From Terebella lapidaria (lineage: Eukaryota > Annelida > Polychaeta > Terebellida > Terebellidae): a stretch of 64,000 bases of DNA. The stretch covers positions 7,800,181-7,864,180 of the forward strand of contig OX424570.1 of the NCBI GenBank assembly GCA_949152475.1. The letters are read 5' to 3'. Made by a program: the position numbers and the translations under genes. The notes under the pieces were generated by a model. The model had not been told where the DNA came from. It worked only from the letters and a program-made list of their open reading frames with translations, and made no database searches. Positions 34,226 to 46,519 of the stretch are shown in pieces. Numbering within the stretch: the first letter of the stretch is position 1; every line of letters begins with the position of its first letter.

Positions 34226-35307
34226 AGAGTATCATTATTTTTATTTAATTTTTTATTTTTATTTTTTTTTTATTTCATTCAACCCCCATGATTGGGGAAG
34301 TACATAAAAATACAATAAAACCATTCATACAAAACACACATTCATCAGGATAGTGTATACATGCAGGCAGTCTAAGGAGACGGTAGACCCCTAAAAATTA
34401 GGCACTTTAGTACAACATTCACATCAATATGACTTGGTTAAAAGTTTTGCAAGGTGGTATTCTTCCGAGTAGGGTTTCATAAAATTTTCACTGAGAAGGA
34501 CAGTACGTAGTGAGTCCACTAATCCAATGTTTACATCATGATGTGGGATATATTTGGTTCTACGGAGAGCACACTCTGAAGGCGAGTGCCCAGACAGAAC
34601 AACTTTACTCAGTAAAGTGCCAGGAATGACAACACCTTGTAGGTATAAGGAATAAAAATATGAGCAGAGAGTTCTAGTTGGTGACTTTACACTAAACAAT
34701 CTATTCCACAATGATAACACATTATGTGATATGACATCTGTAATTTTCTTTTACCCAAGGCATGTAATAAGCTAGTTGATCTGGCTGACTTACTTAGGCC
34801 TAGGCTTTGTTTAATAATATTACCCTGACATGTTTCCATTTTCTTAATTTCGTTTACACCAACATGAATAGACTCAGATCCATATGTTAATACCGGTAGG
34901 CACAATGATTTCCACATGTATGACTTCACATCACAGTCTAGACCTGGGTAGGAAAATCCACAGTCTCGCAAGGAATGAAAGGCTCTGTAACATTTTTGAA
35001 TGCGATTACTAACATGAGAGTTAAATTTACAATTACTATTAAATGTTACACCTAGAATATCCACAGATGAAACATTATTTATAACATGACATCCAAGGTT
35101 CCAATGTGGTTCCTCCTTGAATAAATTATTCCCAACTACCATACATTTAGTTTTTATGATGCCAAAGTTAAAACGCCACTTTCTTGCATAATCTACACAT
35201 CTATCAATTAAAACCTGAAGATCGGGGACTGTAGCACTGAATACCGTAATGTCATCGGCATAGGTAAAAGATGTATAGTTATCACCTCCTTTATAATAGT
35301 CGTACAA
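34226..35307 (-). pseudogene. 5'-truncated LINE, RT C-terminal part, frameshifted
   Basis: From about 35307 the frame reads TSFTYADDITVFS, the RT catalytic box of non-LTR retrotransposons. Thumb-like and connection-like words follow (DYARKWRFNFG, VDILGVTFNS, LPVLTYGSES). The frame is lost near 34735, where one A is missing in an A-rich run, and continues in another frame (LSLWNRLFSV) to 34424. Upstream RT and endonuclease parts are absent, and an A-rich segment near 34230-34270 on the sense strand looks like the 3' tail. This is a dead, 5'-truncated insertion adjacent to the Penelope element. Clade not resolved. Confidence 0.75.
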
Positions 35308-35766
35308 TCATGAAAATAGAAATGTCGTAAGAAATGTGTTTATTACGGGCGGTCTATAATAGTGAATCCCCTGTCTTTAATTTATAGACAAGTATCTCAA
35401 AATCACACCAGAAGGTTTATTCTGGTGAAATCGACAAATTGTACCAACAAACTTAAATAAATATAGAAATGTAAGATATTTTTTTCACATGTCACCAACT
35501 CGTGTTACATTGGTGAAACACATGAAGATAACCGGTTGTAATGGAACTGATGTTGACCAATATACAATCACCAACCATATTTCACCGTTGTCATGTTATT
35601 ATTCGCACTCCATTATTTTTCCCCTGCAAATTAATTTAGCGTGTTTCGCCCAATATTAATAAAGTATTCTGATGTTGCACGATTTCTGAATGTCTGATGT
35701 TATTTGTGCATACAAAGATGAAAGTGACTGAAAGAGCAAATAACAGATACCTTAGGTGAAATATAT
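35308..35766. other. Non-coding spacer in the TIR element
   Basis: AT-rich, with no recognisable gene or repeat. Confidence 0.4.
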
Positions 35767-36338
35767 TATACTCTGATTTTTTTAACTCGTTTACACAGTT
35801 TTTCACTGATATTTTAGCGATGCTAAATACTATTGTTCTATAACTTGGCAAGCTTCACACTGGAGTCAAACGGCAATTCTCCACCGAATTTCAGACTTCT
35901 ACCACGAAAATTGGAAAAGTTGGCAATCTACCCCAATGTTAAATTTATCCCGGTCATTTAATTTCTGGGTCCGCACACAATTTCGTGCATTTGCTCGTTT
36001 TCGTAGTGGTGCAATTTTTCAAAATCAACATGTTTGTGTAGAATACACCCCCAATGTGTCTTCTGGTCTAAAATTACAACAATACATCGAATCCTTATGG
36101 ATGTAAACAGGATCAAATCCTTGAATAAGCTCAGATTCTCGAGATCCCGTTTTTAGCTGAAATTTACATTGAGGTAGATTGCCAACTTCTTCAATTATTG
36201 CGATAGAAGTCTGAAGTTTGGTATAAAGTCGCCGTTTGTCCCCAAGGTGATGTATGCCAAGTTATAGAACGATACCATTTAATATCGCAAAGATATCGTC
36301 AAAAACCGGTGTAAACAAGTTAGAAAAATCAGAGTATA
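35767..36338. mobile_element. Palindromic MITE family, copy 2 (best preserved)
   Basis: The left end TATACTCTGATTTTTTTAACTC and the right end, read inverted, TATACTCTGATTTTTCTAAC pair over roughly 190 bp with a central spacer. TATA lies at both outer edges and may be the target site or part of the repeat. No ORF. Related copies at 25490, 54309 and 62153. Confidence 0.8.
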
Positions 36339-36399
36339 TATTTTAGCAAAATATTTTACAAAAGGTGGTATGTTCAGGGTTGTCTAAGCCTGTAGGGCC

Positions 36400-36740
36400 C
36401 AATAGCTTACCTTACTCTGTTAATACTACTCACCCATTTAATGTATACCATATTTAATCAGTCTGGCACATTTTTAATCTTCATTGAATTTAGAAGAAAT
36501 AGTAAGCTGCGCTACATGCGCCCAAGTATCAAATCCTGCGCCTTCCTCTATATTCAATAAGGATTGAAAAGGTGCGAGACGGATTAAATGGTGTGTTTTC
36601 ATTTGACGAGTAGTATTAAGGAATAATGTACGGTATTTGGGCCGACTTTTAGTATGCTGCCCACGAACACTGCGCGACAACGGGAAACATCTCATTTAAT
36701 CCGTCTGACACCCTTCTAACCCTGATTAGAGAAAAAAGAA
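36400..36740. repeat. Fold-back repeat related to 61045-61560
   Basis: 36420-36500 matches 61075-61145 in inverted orientation. Further blocks (CAAGTATCAAA-TGCGCCTTC and TTTAATCCGTCTGACACC) match the right part of the 61 kb element. This copy lacks the tandem core seen there. Confidence 0.6.
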
Positions 36741-38484
36741 AAAGCAGTATAGCATACCTCTGCTAGAGTTCGGTTCTATTTTGTGTGGCCTAGCAGGCGC
36801 TGATTAATGAATCTGAGTTATATTCGCCACGCTTCAATGCGCAAAAACCCCTACTCACTTGACCGCGGTACTTCACCACGAAGTACCCCCGAAACACCCT
36901 CGAAATACCCCCGACACGAAAAAAGTCTAATAGGTTCTATTTTGAGACAGAACATTATCATTTTGAACAAAAAATCTTGTTGACGAGCAACCTCAACAAA
37001 TCCCCACAGATCGTATGGATTTATATACAAATTCAATGGGATAGAACGTTAGCGTGGATCCAGGTCATCTGCTTAAGCCTGTTGACTATGACTTTCATGC
37101 AATGGCGCACCAAATATGAATTTACTTGTATATTTTTTGTCATTACCTTCATTACAATTCTCAATGTGTTAGTGTCAGAGATTCACTCATTCACTTTTAT
37201 GTAAAAGTGATGTGAATGCAAACATGGTATGCCACAACATTATTGACTATTAATATTAAGCAAAGTATGTCAATTATGTTATGATCATCTGAATGTTGAC
37301 AAACAACAACTTACTCCAAGTCGTAAACGTCAAACCTTGACAATATCACCAAACCTTGACCAATATTTCACATAAATATCGGTCAACCATGTGTCATGTA
37401 ATATCACGTGATTTGTTTCGTTCTGTTGTAAATATTGATCAAACCATGCCACGTTTTATTGCATGCGGTAGAGTTGTATTGATTAGTCTATACCAAGTAT
37501 ATTAATTTGACTGTGTTGTCATTATTGTTCAGTCATGTCATGATCATGAACAATCCTGCAACGGTCATTGCGAAATATGTTACTATTTCAGTCAATTATT
37601 GACAGCAAAACGACAAGTATATGTGATCATTGCACTAGATATATAACTCCTAACCAATAAAATCCTGAAGACTAATTTGACCACAGTATTATCACAGAGT
37701 GATATGAGCGGGAATGTTAGAAATATTGTTCTTATTCTTGTGCTCAACCATAGCGATATACGTGCCACAAATTCTTTTAGAAAGCATACGTTTGACAATC
37801 TTAGTATTATTGAATCATCATTATCAGCGATTATGGTGCAATGATGCTATACAAAATTGATGCTCATTCCTTCAGGAAGTTACAAATAATAAGAAAGTCA
37901 GTCCAAATTTAATACTTCATGATTAAGTTAGGATGTGTTTTTTTTTTCTCACGGAACACCAATCACCGCAGATACTAATCAAGATAGGCAAAATTGAATT
38001 CAATAAGAAGCATTTGAAAACAGGGACAGATTATCATGATTATTAGGTAGCTTCATTCCCCAAGAGTATTCACACATGCTGCAGTAATCACAATGATCTG
38101 TCACGTAAGATTTTTCATTTGATATTGCAATTTCCCTTATCAAAAGATAACGACGATTGATGGCAGGATGTGGATACATCCACCGCATTTCCAACATTAG
38201 TCCGAACATGGTACATTGCATTTACGTTGACTGCAAATTACACAATAAAAACTTGCATTCTTGTTGAAAAACATTTTCTCATTTCATACTTCGATTTTTT
38301 CATTTATTCTCAGTATAGCAATAAAAGTAGAATGCAGATGGAGAAGAAAGAAATACTCGTCTGATAGTTTGTCTACGTCATGAGATTTAATATATTTTCA
38401 TACTAAATACTGACTTGGAAACAGTGGACCACGTTATCAGTTATTGGTGATTTAAGCATAGTTTTCACTCTATTGCATTGTATA

Positions 38485-38975
38485 GTGTCATTATCTAGAT
38501 TGGGTTTGTTAGTTGAGCGGGAGGTCATGCTAGGTGACGTGGATAAATGCTGTCCCGGTTTATCAGTGGTGCACACTCGATCAGTCAGTGGTAACTATTG
38601 CATTACCTCTGGAAATGTTCGAAATAAGTTTTGTAATTTTGTTCTGTAAATTTTATAAATTTTGCAATTTTGATACTTAAGAGAGAGCACAAAATTCGTA
38701 GTTAAGGCCTTCCAAAGCGAAGTGGAATCTAAATCCCTCGAATTCAGCTTTGTATATAGTAAGGACATTCCAGTGTAGAGCGCATTTCTGTGTATCGTTC
38801 CTTTCGTGATTGGTCGGGTAACCTGGCTATTTGTTCACAATTGGGTTCTAAAAACAAAATCTTTGAACGGAATACCGGGCGGTTAATTGCAAGTCAGGGC
38901 TCACAGAGAAGCATAATATTTGATATCAGTGTATCTTCATTGATGTGGTTCAGTTACCCGTACTTTCAGATATAG
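38485..38975. other. Insertion in alpha copy B, unidentified
   Basis: About 490 nt absent from copy A (11340-11370) and copy C. There are no terminal repeats I can see and no ORF with a domain. It might be a SINE, a partial LTR or ancestral sequence lost from the others. Confidence 0.35.
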
Positions 38976-39990
38976 CACAAAATAATGTAAAAAAAACAAC
39001 ACCTGATACCCCACAAGGGAGCACAATACAAACAGTTCGAATAGCTAATGTTTACAACAAAATCAATACTAAGCATTACAAATGAGACATGTCGTCCTGC
39101 CATAAATCCATACATTTCACGATAAAATTTGTTTACCAGAACCAGGTTAGACACCGTGGGAAAATAATTTATGTTCAACGTGAAAGTAGTTAAAAAACAA
39201 ATGGCATTTTGCACTCTTTAGCACAATGAAGTTCTGAACTCTGAAAAACTTAGCCGCAAAAAAATTTTCAAATGTGAAAACTCCAAATCTGCTACAATGA
39301 AATTACTGCAATTCCCTTTGTCTTCTGAACATAAAATGAGCAAGAATGTTTCCAATCGCATTTCATTCATGATTTTCAAATATGCATTTCTATTCTAATT
39401 GATTTGTCAGCAGAGAAGAATAAATCTAAGTGTGTTTGTGCCCTTTACAAGAAAACTCGTCAACATCCTTAGACAAGGTGTGCACCATTAATTGTCTATC
39501 TCCACCAAGAATTGAATTGGTATTCAATGCTATAATGTAGCGCCAGACTGTTGCAGCTGTAGTTAATCCTACAATGGGCTAACGTACACAGCGCCTTCGA
39601 TTAGATTGTAGAAAAAGAGCCCTTAAGCATTAATTAATCATTGAGCTGGAGGTAAATAAAATACTTATTACCAAGCGCTGGATGAATAAATATTTCATTC
39701 AAGGACACGTGCTCATGGATATATATGCAGAGTGTGCTACTGTTCAGGTCTTCTCTTCTATATGTTGGTTAGACGACTATTTAGTCCTAGTCGACATTTG
39801 TGATTGTGTTTGAGGTAATTATTGGTATTGAAGTCCTATGAAACCGTTTTCACATTTTTTCTCAAGGTTTCTCTATTTCCTGAATATTTCATCAGTTGGT
39901 CTCAGTTCTTCTAGTTTAAAAGTGGTAATAAGACTTTATATACATCAATTACCATCAAAACTATTTTGACCACCATGTTATACCGTGTGG

Positions 39991-40000
39991 TTTTTTTTTT

Positions 40001-40030
<30 letters not shown>
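39991..40030 (+). repeat. T20G20 homopolymer junction
   Basis: Twenty T followed by twenty G. The equivalent point in copy C (about 45909) is T8G3, so this is an expanded tract or a sequencing artefact. Confidence 0.9.
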
Positions 40031-40034
<4 letters not shown>

Positions 40035-40401
40035 AACCGAACCGATACCAACAAAACAATGAAACAACCAATAAACTGACATTTTCACAAGCTTAGAATG
40101 TGGGTGTATGGACAATTGACCGATATTTACCAAGGTAAATTATATTCATTGAAAGGTGACGTTCTATAGTCCTGTTTACGTTTTATTGATCTTTTTTATC
40201 AAGGATCAGAAGCTGTGCGAAAATGGTGCAAAATCAATAAATTATAGTTCAGGATAGAACACGATTATCTGCGTGACAAAATTCCAGATGAAATGATTCA
40301 CATCGTCTGTTTCGACCTATGCACTATGATTTCCACGCGGAGGCATGAGCGAAGACTAATTTACCTAAATTCTTTTATTCCCTTCGTCTTCGTTTTCAAA
40401 G

Positions 40402-40620
40402 CGTGTATTCAAAGTCGTTTTTATATGCCGAGAGACTCATCCAGTTCAAGTTTGTAGGTGTCTTGGTCATGCGACAATCGTGTTAATGTCAAATACATAT
40501 TGTCTCTTTGAAGGTTACCTGAATAGTAATAGCTCAATCGTAAATGAGGGTGGCACAGTAGTTTTCCTGCCACTAAACACTAAGCAGAAGTTCACCTGTC
40601 AGTTTATTATTCATAACTAA
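40402..40620 (+). other. Cys-containing open frame, copy B
   Basis: An open frame of 72 codons plus stop, preceded by a pyrimidine-rich tract ending in AG. It encodes words such as CRCLGHATIVLMSNTYC and NEGGTVVFLPLNTKQKFTC, with five Cys residues, and ends HN-stop. The matching frame in copy C (46301-46519) is also open. By hand I count 14 replacement and 8 silent differences between B and C, compatible with weak constraint or neutrality. It may be a terminal exon of a secreted or extracellular protein; family unknown. The opposite strand is open too in A and C. Confidence 0.3.
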
Positions 40621-43570
40621 CACGATCCTTATCCAACTTCATACTTGACCTAAAAACTTATGGAAAAGAAATAGTGAGGGCTTTCGTTTATGTCGCCAAT
40701 GATGGCCGCCCACGTTTTCGTATATTTATCGACGGAAACTTTTAATTCACCCCACATATTTGACACATATCATTTCATTCACATCATCCATTCACAGCTC
40801 AAATGGATACAACCCATACACCAAGTCGCCCGTAGTGTATACACCGATCTATTTTTATAAACACCACGATAAATGGCCCGATTATGTTCGTGTTCATCGA
40901 GTGTAGCACAAATCAGTGATTAGCTTAGTGATAAGTGTGCCCAAATGCTCGCCCTGTATATAATGATTGGACCAATCAACCACTGGAGGCCATGATAATG
41001 CGGTTGATTTGTCCAAATATCGACGATGAGACAACATTTACGGTCAATTTCGTTTCTTTTGTAAATCAGCAGACAATTGCTGCGATCTCTACATCATAGC
41101 TCTGTATTAGCCGTTAATTGGTGTCAAGTCCGAGCCATACCGCTTTGCGGAGGAATGCACAATATCCAAATACCGGTGATAATCTGATGCGCACTGACAT
41201 GGAAAAAAAACCTTTCAGAGGGGAAGGTTTAGTTTGTGTTTCTATACAATTATTTATATGTATTCATTCACATATTTCCAATGACAAGCAAGTATGATAG
41301 AACGTATCATATCCAGATCATTCCAACCAATAAAGAGAAATTTTGGGAAGGAATATTCCATTTTCCTTGATTGATATGTTGTTTGTTTTCACAGCATTAG
41401 AAATCGCCTAGCGCCACATTACATAAAAAGGTATCACACTATGGTATTTTGTGAAGATTGCTCGAGTTGCCACAAGCAATGCCATTCTATGATAAAAAGT
41501 GTGTATTATTGCAGTCAATCGTTGCAAATTACATTGTATTGACATTGATGTATGGATCCAGAAGATACACACATGTGACAATATGTGTGGAGCCACGTTG
41601 CAATCGTTCATGAATTTACAACAATGTCATGGAGCGGTTTTCATGAAACGGATGCTCAGAACAGAGTTTCCGACATGCATTCCGGACATTCCGCTCATCT
41701 CCTTTCCTACTAGTATTAATCATCTCAATTTCAATTTTCATTGAGTAATTGTAGCGATGTGGTTCCTATTTAATGCCTCTAAAATGAAACCAAGTATCGA
41801 CTTTTTTTCAAAGGAAACTTTCTACTGACTTCGAAATCAAAATCGAAATGTGCTATGAAACTGTGGATTCTCGCAAATTCCAATCTTCTTTTAATGACGA
41901 ATGGAACTTTTTCAGTGAGAACATCTGCATAATACGTCTTCATTCATAATCGTCTAGATAGTTGTTCGGTGCAATCAGCGAAATTGAGTGTGTTCATCAG
42001 ACCGCACTAATGACAGAGTTTATGTCTGGTGACTTGGCCGCAGCGTGTCCCATGTCTCCAATGGTCAGACCTCATCCACCACTGGTAACAATGAACATGA
42101 TTTGCAGTGGTATTTTCAAAACAAATCAGAGTTGAATGAATCTGCTTCAAACAGTTTCTTACTATTGAATATGAAGCTTATTATAATGATTGAATGAAGT
42201 CCAACTATAACGAGTCCATATCGGTCCATAAAAGTCTCCGAGCCTGACGACCAAGATCAGCGTGCTCTCGTCTCTACATTAACATGATTTGTGAATCAAA
42301 CCATGATGAATACCCGCCTGTGAATGACGTTTGATTCGATTAGCATTTTTGTTGACTTTGTTGATTTTTTTGGTGAGCGCACTGACCGTTATTTCTTGGA
42401 AGAACATGAACATTTTCAGGTGGTCGCGAACTTGGGTATAATTTGCTCTGTCAATCAAAACGACAATAGTGGCTGATTATATGTAAAGTGCACCTGATAA
42501 ACATTCTATTATACACAATATTGTACAACAGTTTACAGCTCAGCTCGAAAATGTTCTGTATGTGTCCTCAATCGCCCCCAATAATCAGTTTTGAATGTAT
42601 TGAAGGTAACTATAGTATTCAATCAAGCAGTTCTTCGAAATTAATATGCATTTGCAGAATATGGCAACTGCCAGTGACCGAATCTCTAAACTGGTTGCGC
42701 ATTATATTTGGCTTTTCTCCGACGATAGTGCATAATAGACAAATGTCCCACACAAAAAGCGGTCGGAAGTTCAAAGATATATTAACAGGAAGAGAACCTA
42801 AAAAAACACCGCCAGAAATATGTCAACGAACAATCCCGAATCGACTGTTAATAAGTTATATATAGAAGCATTTCAGCCAATAGATTGCTTACGTCCTGGC
42901 AAGCTGCGGCTCTTGCTGTCAAATATTGATTGGTCTGTTAACACCTAAACTGGGGGTGTAAGACTTCAGCCTCAGTTCCATATACGTCCAGGACCGTCCC
43001 GGACCACATGCGGTCCATGCTGACATCGTGTTGGTACCAGGTTCGTCCTCTATGGTCAATGTTTGTCCCTGCTCGTCTGTGTCCATCCTGGCAGTTTTTT
43101 TCCACTGTAAAAACTGTCGGAGTGATTCGGGACAGTCCGTGAAGATCATTTGCTCCGGGCTGGTCCGTGTAACCACCGTGTTGGGTCCCGGGTGATCCGC
43201 CAGGATGATACATCATGGTCCTTGTAGAAACCATGGTATTCCGGGTGTACAACCCCCATCAAGCAAATTCGTGGCATACACACCCCATCAGGGGATAGTA
43301 TATGATAGCATATGAGTGGTATTGTAATCTACTAAGTAAGGCTATGTCCTTCATGAGGATTGTTATCAATGATGAGATATATTAATCAGTGCAGTATTTC
43401 ATAAGTTATTAGCATATGTGCTACCCATTTTATTCAGGCGTACACGTACTGCACAACTTTGATTCACATTACACGGTATTACTCATATCACACATTATAT
43501 CACAAATCGTAATTCGGATTCCCTGACACCAATATCAATGAACACAATCAAATCAACTAACATTATTATA

Positions 43571-44716
43571 TCCCCCGAACAAAGTTCGGCGGATACTATG
43601 CATTTACGATCGTCGCGCCTCCACTGCGTACACGTCCGCAGACACTTTCATGTGCACGCACTACAGCTTTCAAATCTGAACCGATTTTGATAATATCTTA
43701 TATGGACATGTCCTATGGTGAGATCACGACATCTATCGATTTTGGTTGCCATAACAACCAAAATGGCCGAATGGCGACACATTTTGTGGAAAAATCAGCA
43801 ATTTCAACATCCTTGGCTTGTGAACGTTCTAAGAGTTGTAATTTTACAGGAATGACTACAATATTGACCAGGCATGTTGAGCAATGCTCAGGCGCAAAAC
43901 CGGAGAAGTTTTTGCCGTTAGTAAAGAAATTTTGGACTTGAATGCTAGAATGCTTGATGATAGAGCTTAGATATCGCCATTTTCAGATGGGATGTCATAT
44001 ATGGAGATTTGAGTGATAACCTTAAATTTGACCTTTATTGACCTTAAAAGGTCAAAACAGCCACTTTTGGACAAATTGACCTCAGGCGAAAACGCTTGTA
44101 TATAGGGCTTGGGTTTGTATTATTAGCATATAGGAAGTCATATATGGCGCATCTTTTGGTGACATTGACCTTGACCTGACACACAACCATAGAGGGCAAA
44201 TCTCAAGGTCATGCCTGAGCTGAAATGTGTAAATTGGCCTTTACATACAAAATGCTTGTAGACCGAGGTTATGTTTGTATCGTGCGCTTATAGGAATTCG
44301 TATGTGGCACATCTTTTGGTTGACTTCAGACAACATTGAAGGCCAAATCTCAAGGTCATGCCTGACCTTAAATGATTCTGTTGGCCTCTTACTGACAAAA
44401 ATGCTTGTAGATAAAGTTTATGTTCGTATTATGAGCATATAGGAAGTTGTATTTGGCACAATGGTGATGTTGAGATAGACCTTGAGATAGATTGGTTGCT
44501 ATGGGTCCCAACTGCCAGAAATAGGGGTTTTGACAGAATTTGATTATTTTATATTAATGATGCATGTGGAGTCAATCCATCTTCACCTTTGTTTTTGTTT
44601 ACTTATCGATATGACTGTGAATTTGGGCCATAGCAACCCTGGTTGCTAGGGGCCTAATATCAATACTGGTCACCTAGGCAACTATGCGGATGTGAAATTC
44701 ATTGACTATCAATTAC
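43571..44716. repeat. Insertion between alpha B and C, with degenerate tandem units
   Basis: It starts with a small palindrome (CCCCCGAACAAAGTTCGGCGG, 43573-43593 region). Three degenerate units beginning GCTTGTA lie at about 44094, 44254 and 44403, each followed by CATATAGGAAGT- and TTGGCACA-like words. Near the right end is a GTTGCTAGGGG/CCTAGGCAAC palindromic pair. An 84-codon frame at 43687-43941 has no recognised domain. Confidence 0.5.
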
Positions 44717-46300
44717 GTAGAGCATTAAGCACAAAATAATGTAAAGAAACAACACCTGATACCCCACAAGGGGAGCCCATTACAAACAGTTCGAATAGCT
44801 AATGTTTACAACAAATCAATACAAAGCATTACAAATGAGACATGTCGTCCTGTCATACATCCATACATTTCACGATAAAATTCGTTTACCAGAACCAGGT
44901 CAGACACCATGGGAAAATAATTTATGTTCAACGTGAAAGTAGTTCAGAACCAAATGGGGTTTTGCATTCTTTATCACAATGAAGTTCTGAATTCTGAAAT
45001 ACTGAGTGGCAAAAAGTCTTTCAAGTGTGCAAACTCCCAAGTCTGCCACAATGAAATCACTGCAATTCCCTTTGTCAACTTCTGAACATAAAATGAACAA
45101 TCACATTTCATTCATGATTTTCAAATATGCATTTCAATTCTATTTGATTTGTCAACAGAGAAGAATAAATCTAAGTGTGTTCGTGCCCTTTACAGTAAAA
45201 CTCTTTAACACCTTAGACAAGGTGTGCACCATTAATTGTTAATATCTTTAGACAAGGTGTGCACCATTAATTGTGTATCTCCACCAAGAATTGAATGGGT
45301 ACTGGTAATTCAATAGGATGCTATAATGTAGCGCCGGACTGTCACAGCTGCAGTTAATCCTATAGTGGGGTGTTGTATACAGCGCTTAAAAGAGCGCTTA
45401 AGCATTAATTAATCATTGAGCTGGAGGTAAATAAAATAGTTACTTACCAAGCGCTAGGTGGATAATATTTATGATTCCCCATCGACAACCCCCTCCCCTG
45501 AATCCGTTAATGTCTCCTCATTTTGTTCCACTATTCTACACATGTACAATAATATGTTTTGTCGTCTTTACTTCAACACATCCTGATGGTGCAAGGACAC
45601 GTCCTCATGGATATATATGCAGAGTGTGCTACTGTTCAGGTCTTCTTTATGTTGGTTAGACGAATATTTAGTCCTAGTGGACGTTTGTGATTGTCTTTGA
45701 GGTAATGATTGGTATTGAAGTCCATATGGAACCTTTTTCACATTTTATCTTCAGGTTTCTCTATTTCCTGAATATTTCATCAGTTTGTGTTTCCATTCTG
45801 AAAGTTATCGATCTCAGGTCTTCTATTATGATGATATAATAATATTAAAGTGGTAATGAGTCTATATATACATCAACTACCATCGAAACTATTTTGACCA
45901 TGATGTGATTTTTTTTGGGTATAACCGAACCGATATAATACCAACAAAACAATGAAATAACCAATAAACTGACATTTTCACAAGCTTAGAACGTGGGTGT
46001 ATGGACAATTGACCGATATCTACCAAGGTAAATTATATTCATTGAAAGGTGACGTTCTTTAGTCCTGTTTACGTTTTATTGATTTTTTCTATAAAGGATC
46101 AGAAGCTGTGCTAAAATGGTGCAAAATCAATAAGTTATAGTTCAGGGTTGAACAACATTATCTGCTTGGAAAAATTCCAGATGACATGGATTCATCCACC
46201 TTGTCTGTTTTGACCTATGCACTATGATTTTTTATGCGGAGGCGTGAGGGAAGACTAATTTACCTCATTTCTTTTATTCTCTTCATCTTCGTTTTCAAAG

Positions 46301-46519
46301 CGTGTATTCGAAGTCGTTTTGATATGCCGAAAGACTCATCCAGTTCAGGGTTGTAGGTGTCTTGGTCGTGCAACAATCGTGTTAATGTCAAATACGTATT
46401 GTCTCTTTGAAGGTTACCTGAATAATACTCGCTCAATTGTGAATAGGGGTGGCATAGTAGTTCTCCTGACACTGGACACTAAGCAGAAGTACACCTGTCA
46501 GTTTATTATACATAATTAA
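46301..46519 (+). other. Cys-containing open frame, copy C
   Basis: The same frame as 40402-40620, fully open, with the acceptor-like tract TTCGTTTTCAAAG immediately upstream and TAA at 46517-46519. It encodes CRCLGRATIVLMSNTYC and TLDTKQKYTCQFIIHN. No signal peptide or start codon of its own, so if real it is an internal or terminal exon. Antisense 46472-46260 is also open. Confidence 0.3.

Larger units (their letters stand above)
29901..36927. mobile_element. 7.03 kb element with 41-bp TIRs and TA target duplication
   Basis: The left end begins GACTTTTTTCGTGTCGGGGG. The first 41 bases (29901-29941) are a perfect reverse complement of the last 41 (36887-36927). TA flanks both sides, and removing the insert plus one TA yields the arrangement seen in alpha copy A near 10010. 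Inside are a Penelope-like element, a truncated LINE, a palindromic MITE, fold-back repeats and a possible tRNA-like SINE head, but no transposase that I can find. A TA duplication fits Tc1/mariner-like and several other DNA transposons. Nested insertion explains the length better than an autonomous 7 kb element. Confidence 0.75.
36930..43570. repeat. Segmental duplication 'alpha', copy B, part 2
   Basis: Resumes the match to copy A at 10010 and runs to about 43260. The tail 43260-43570 matches 51490-51790 (copy E). It is interrupted by unmatched sequence at 38485-38975. It contains a homopolymer junction T20G20 at 39991-40030. Confidence 0.85.

Noticed and set aside
29901..36927. Maverick/Polinton
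   Set aside because: No DNA polymerase B, integrase or capsid frames; ends do not begin AG; duplication is TA rather than 6 bp.
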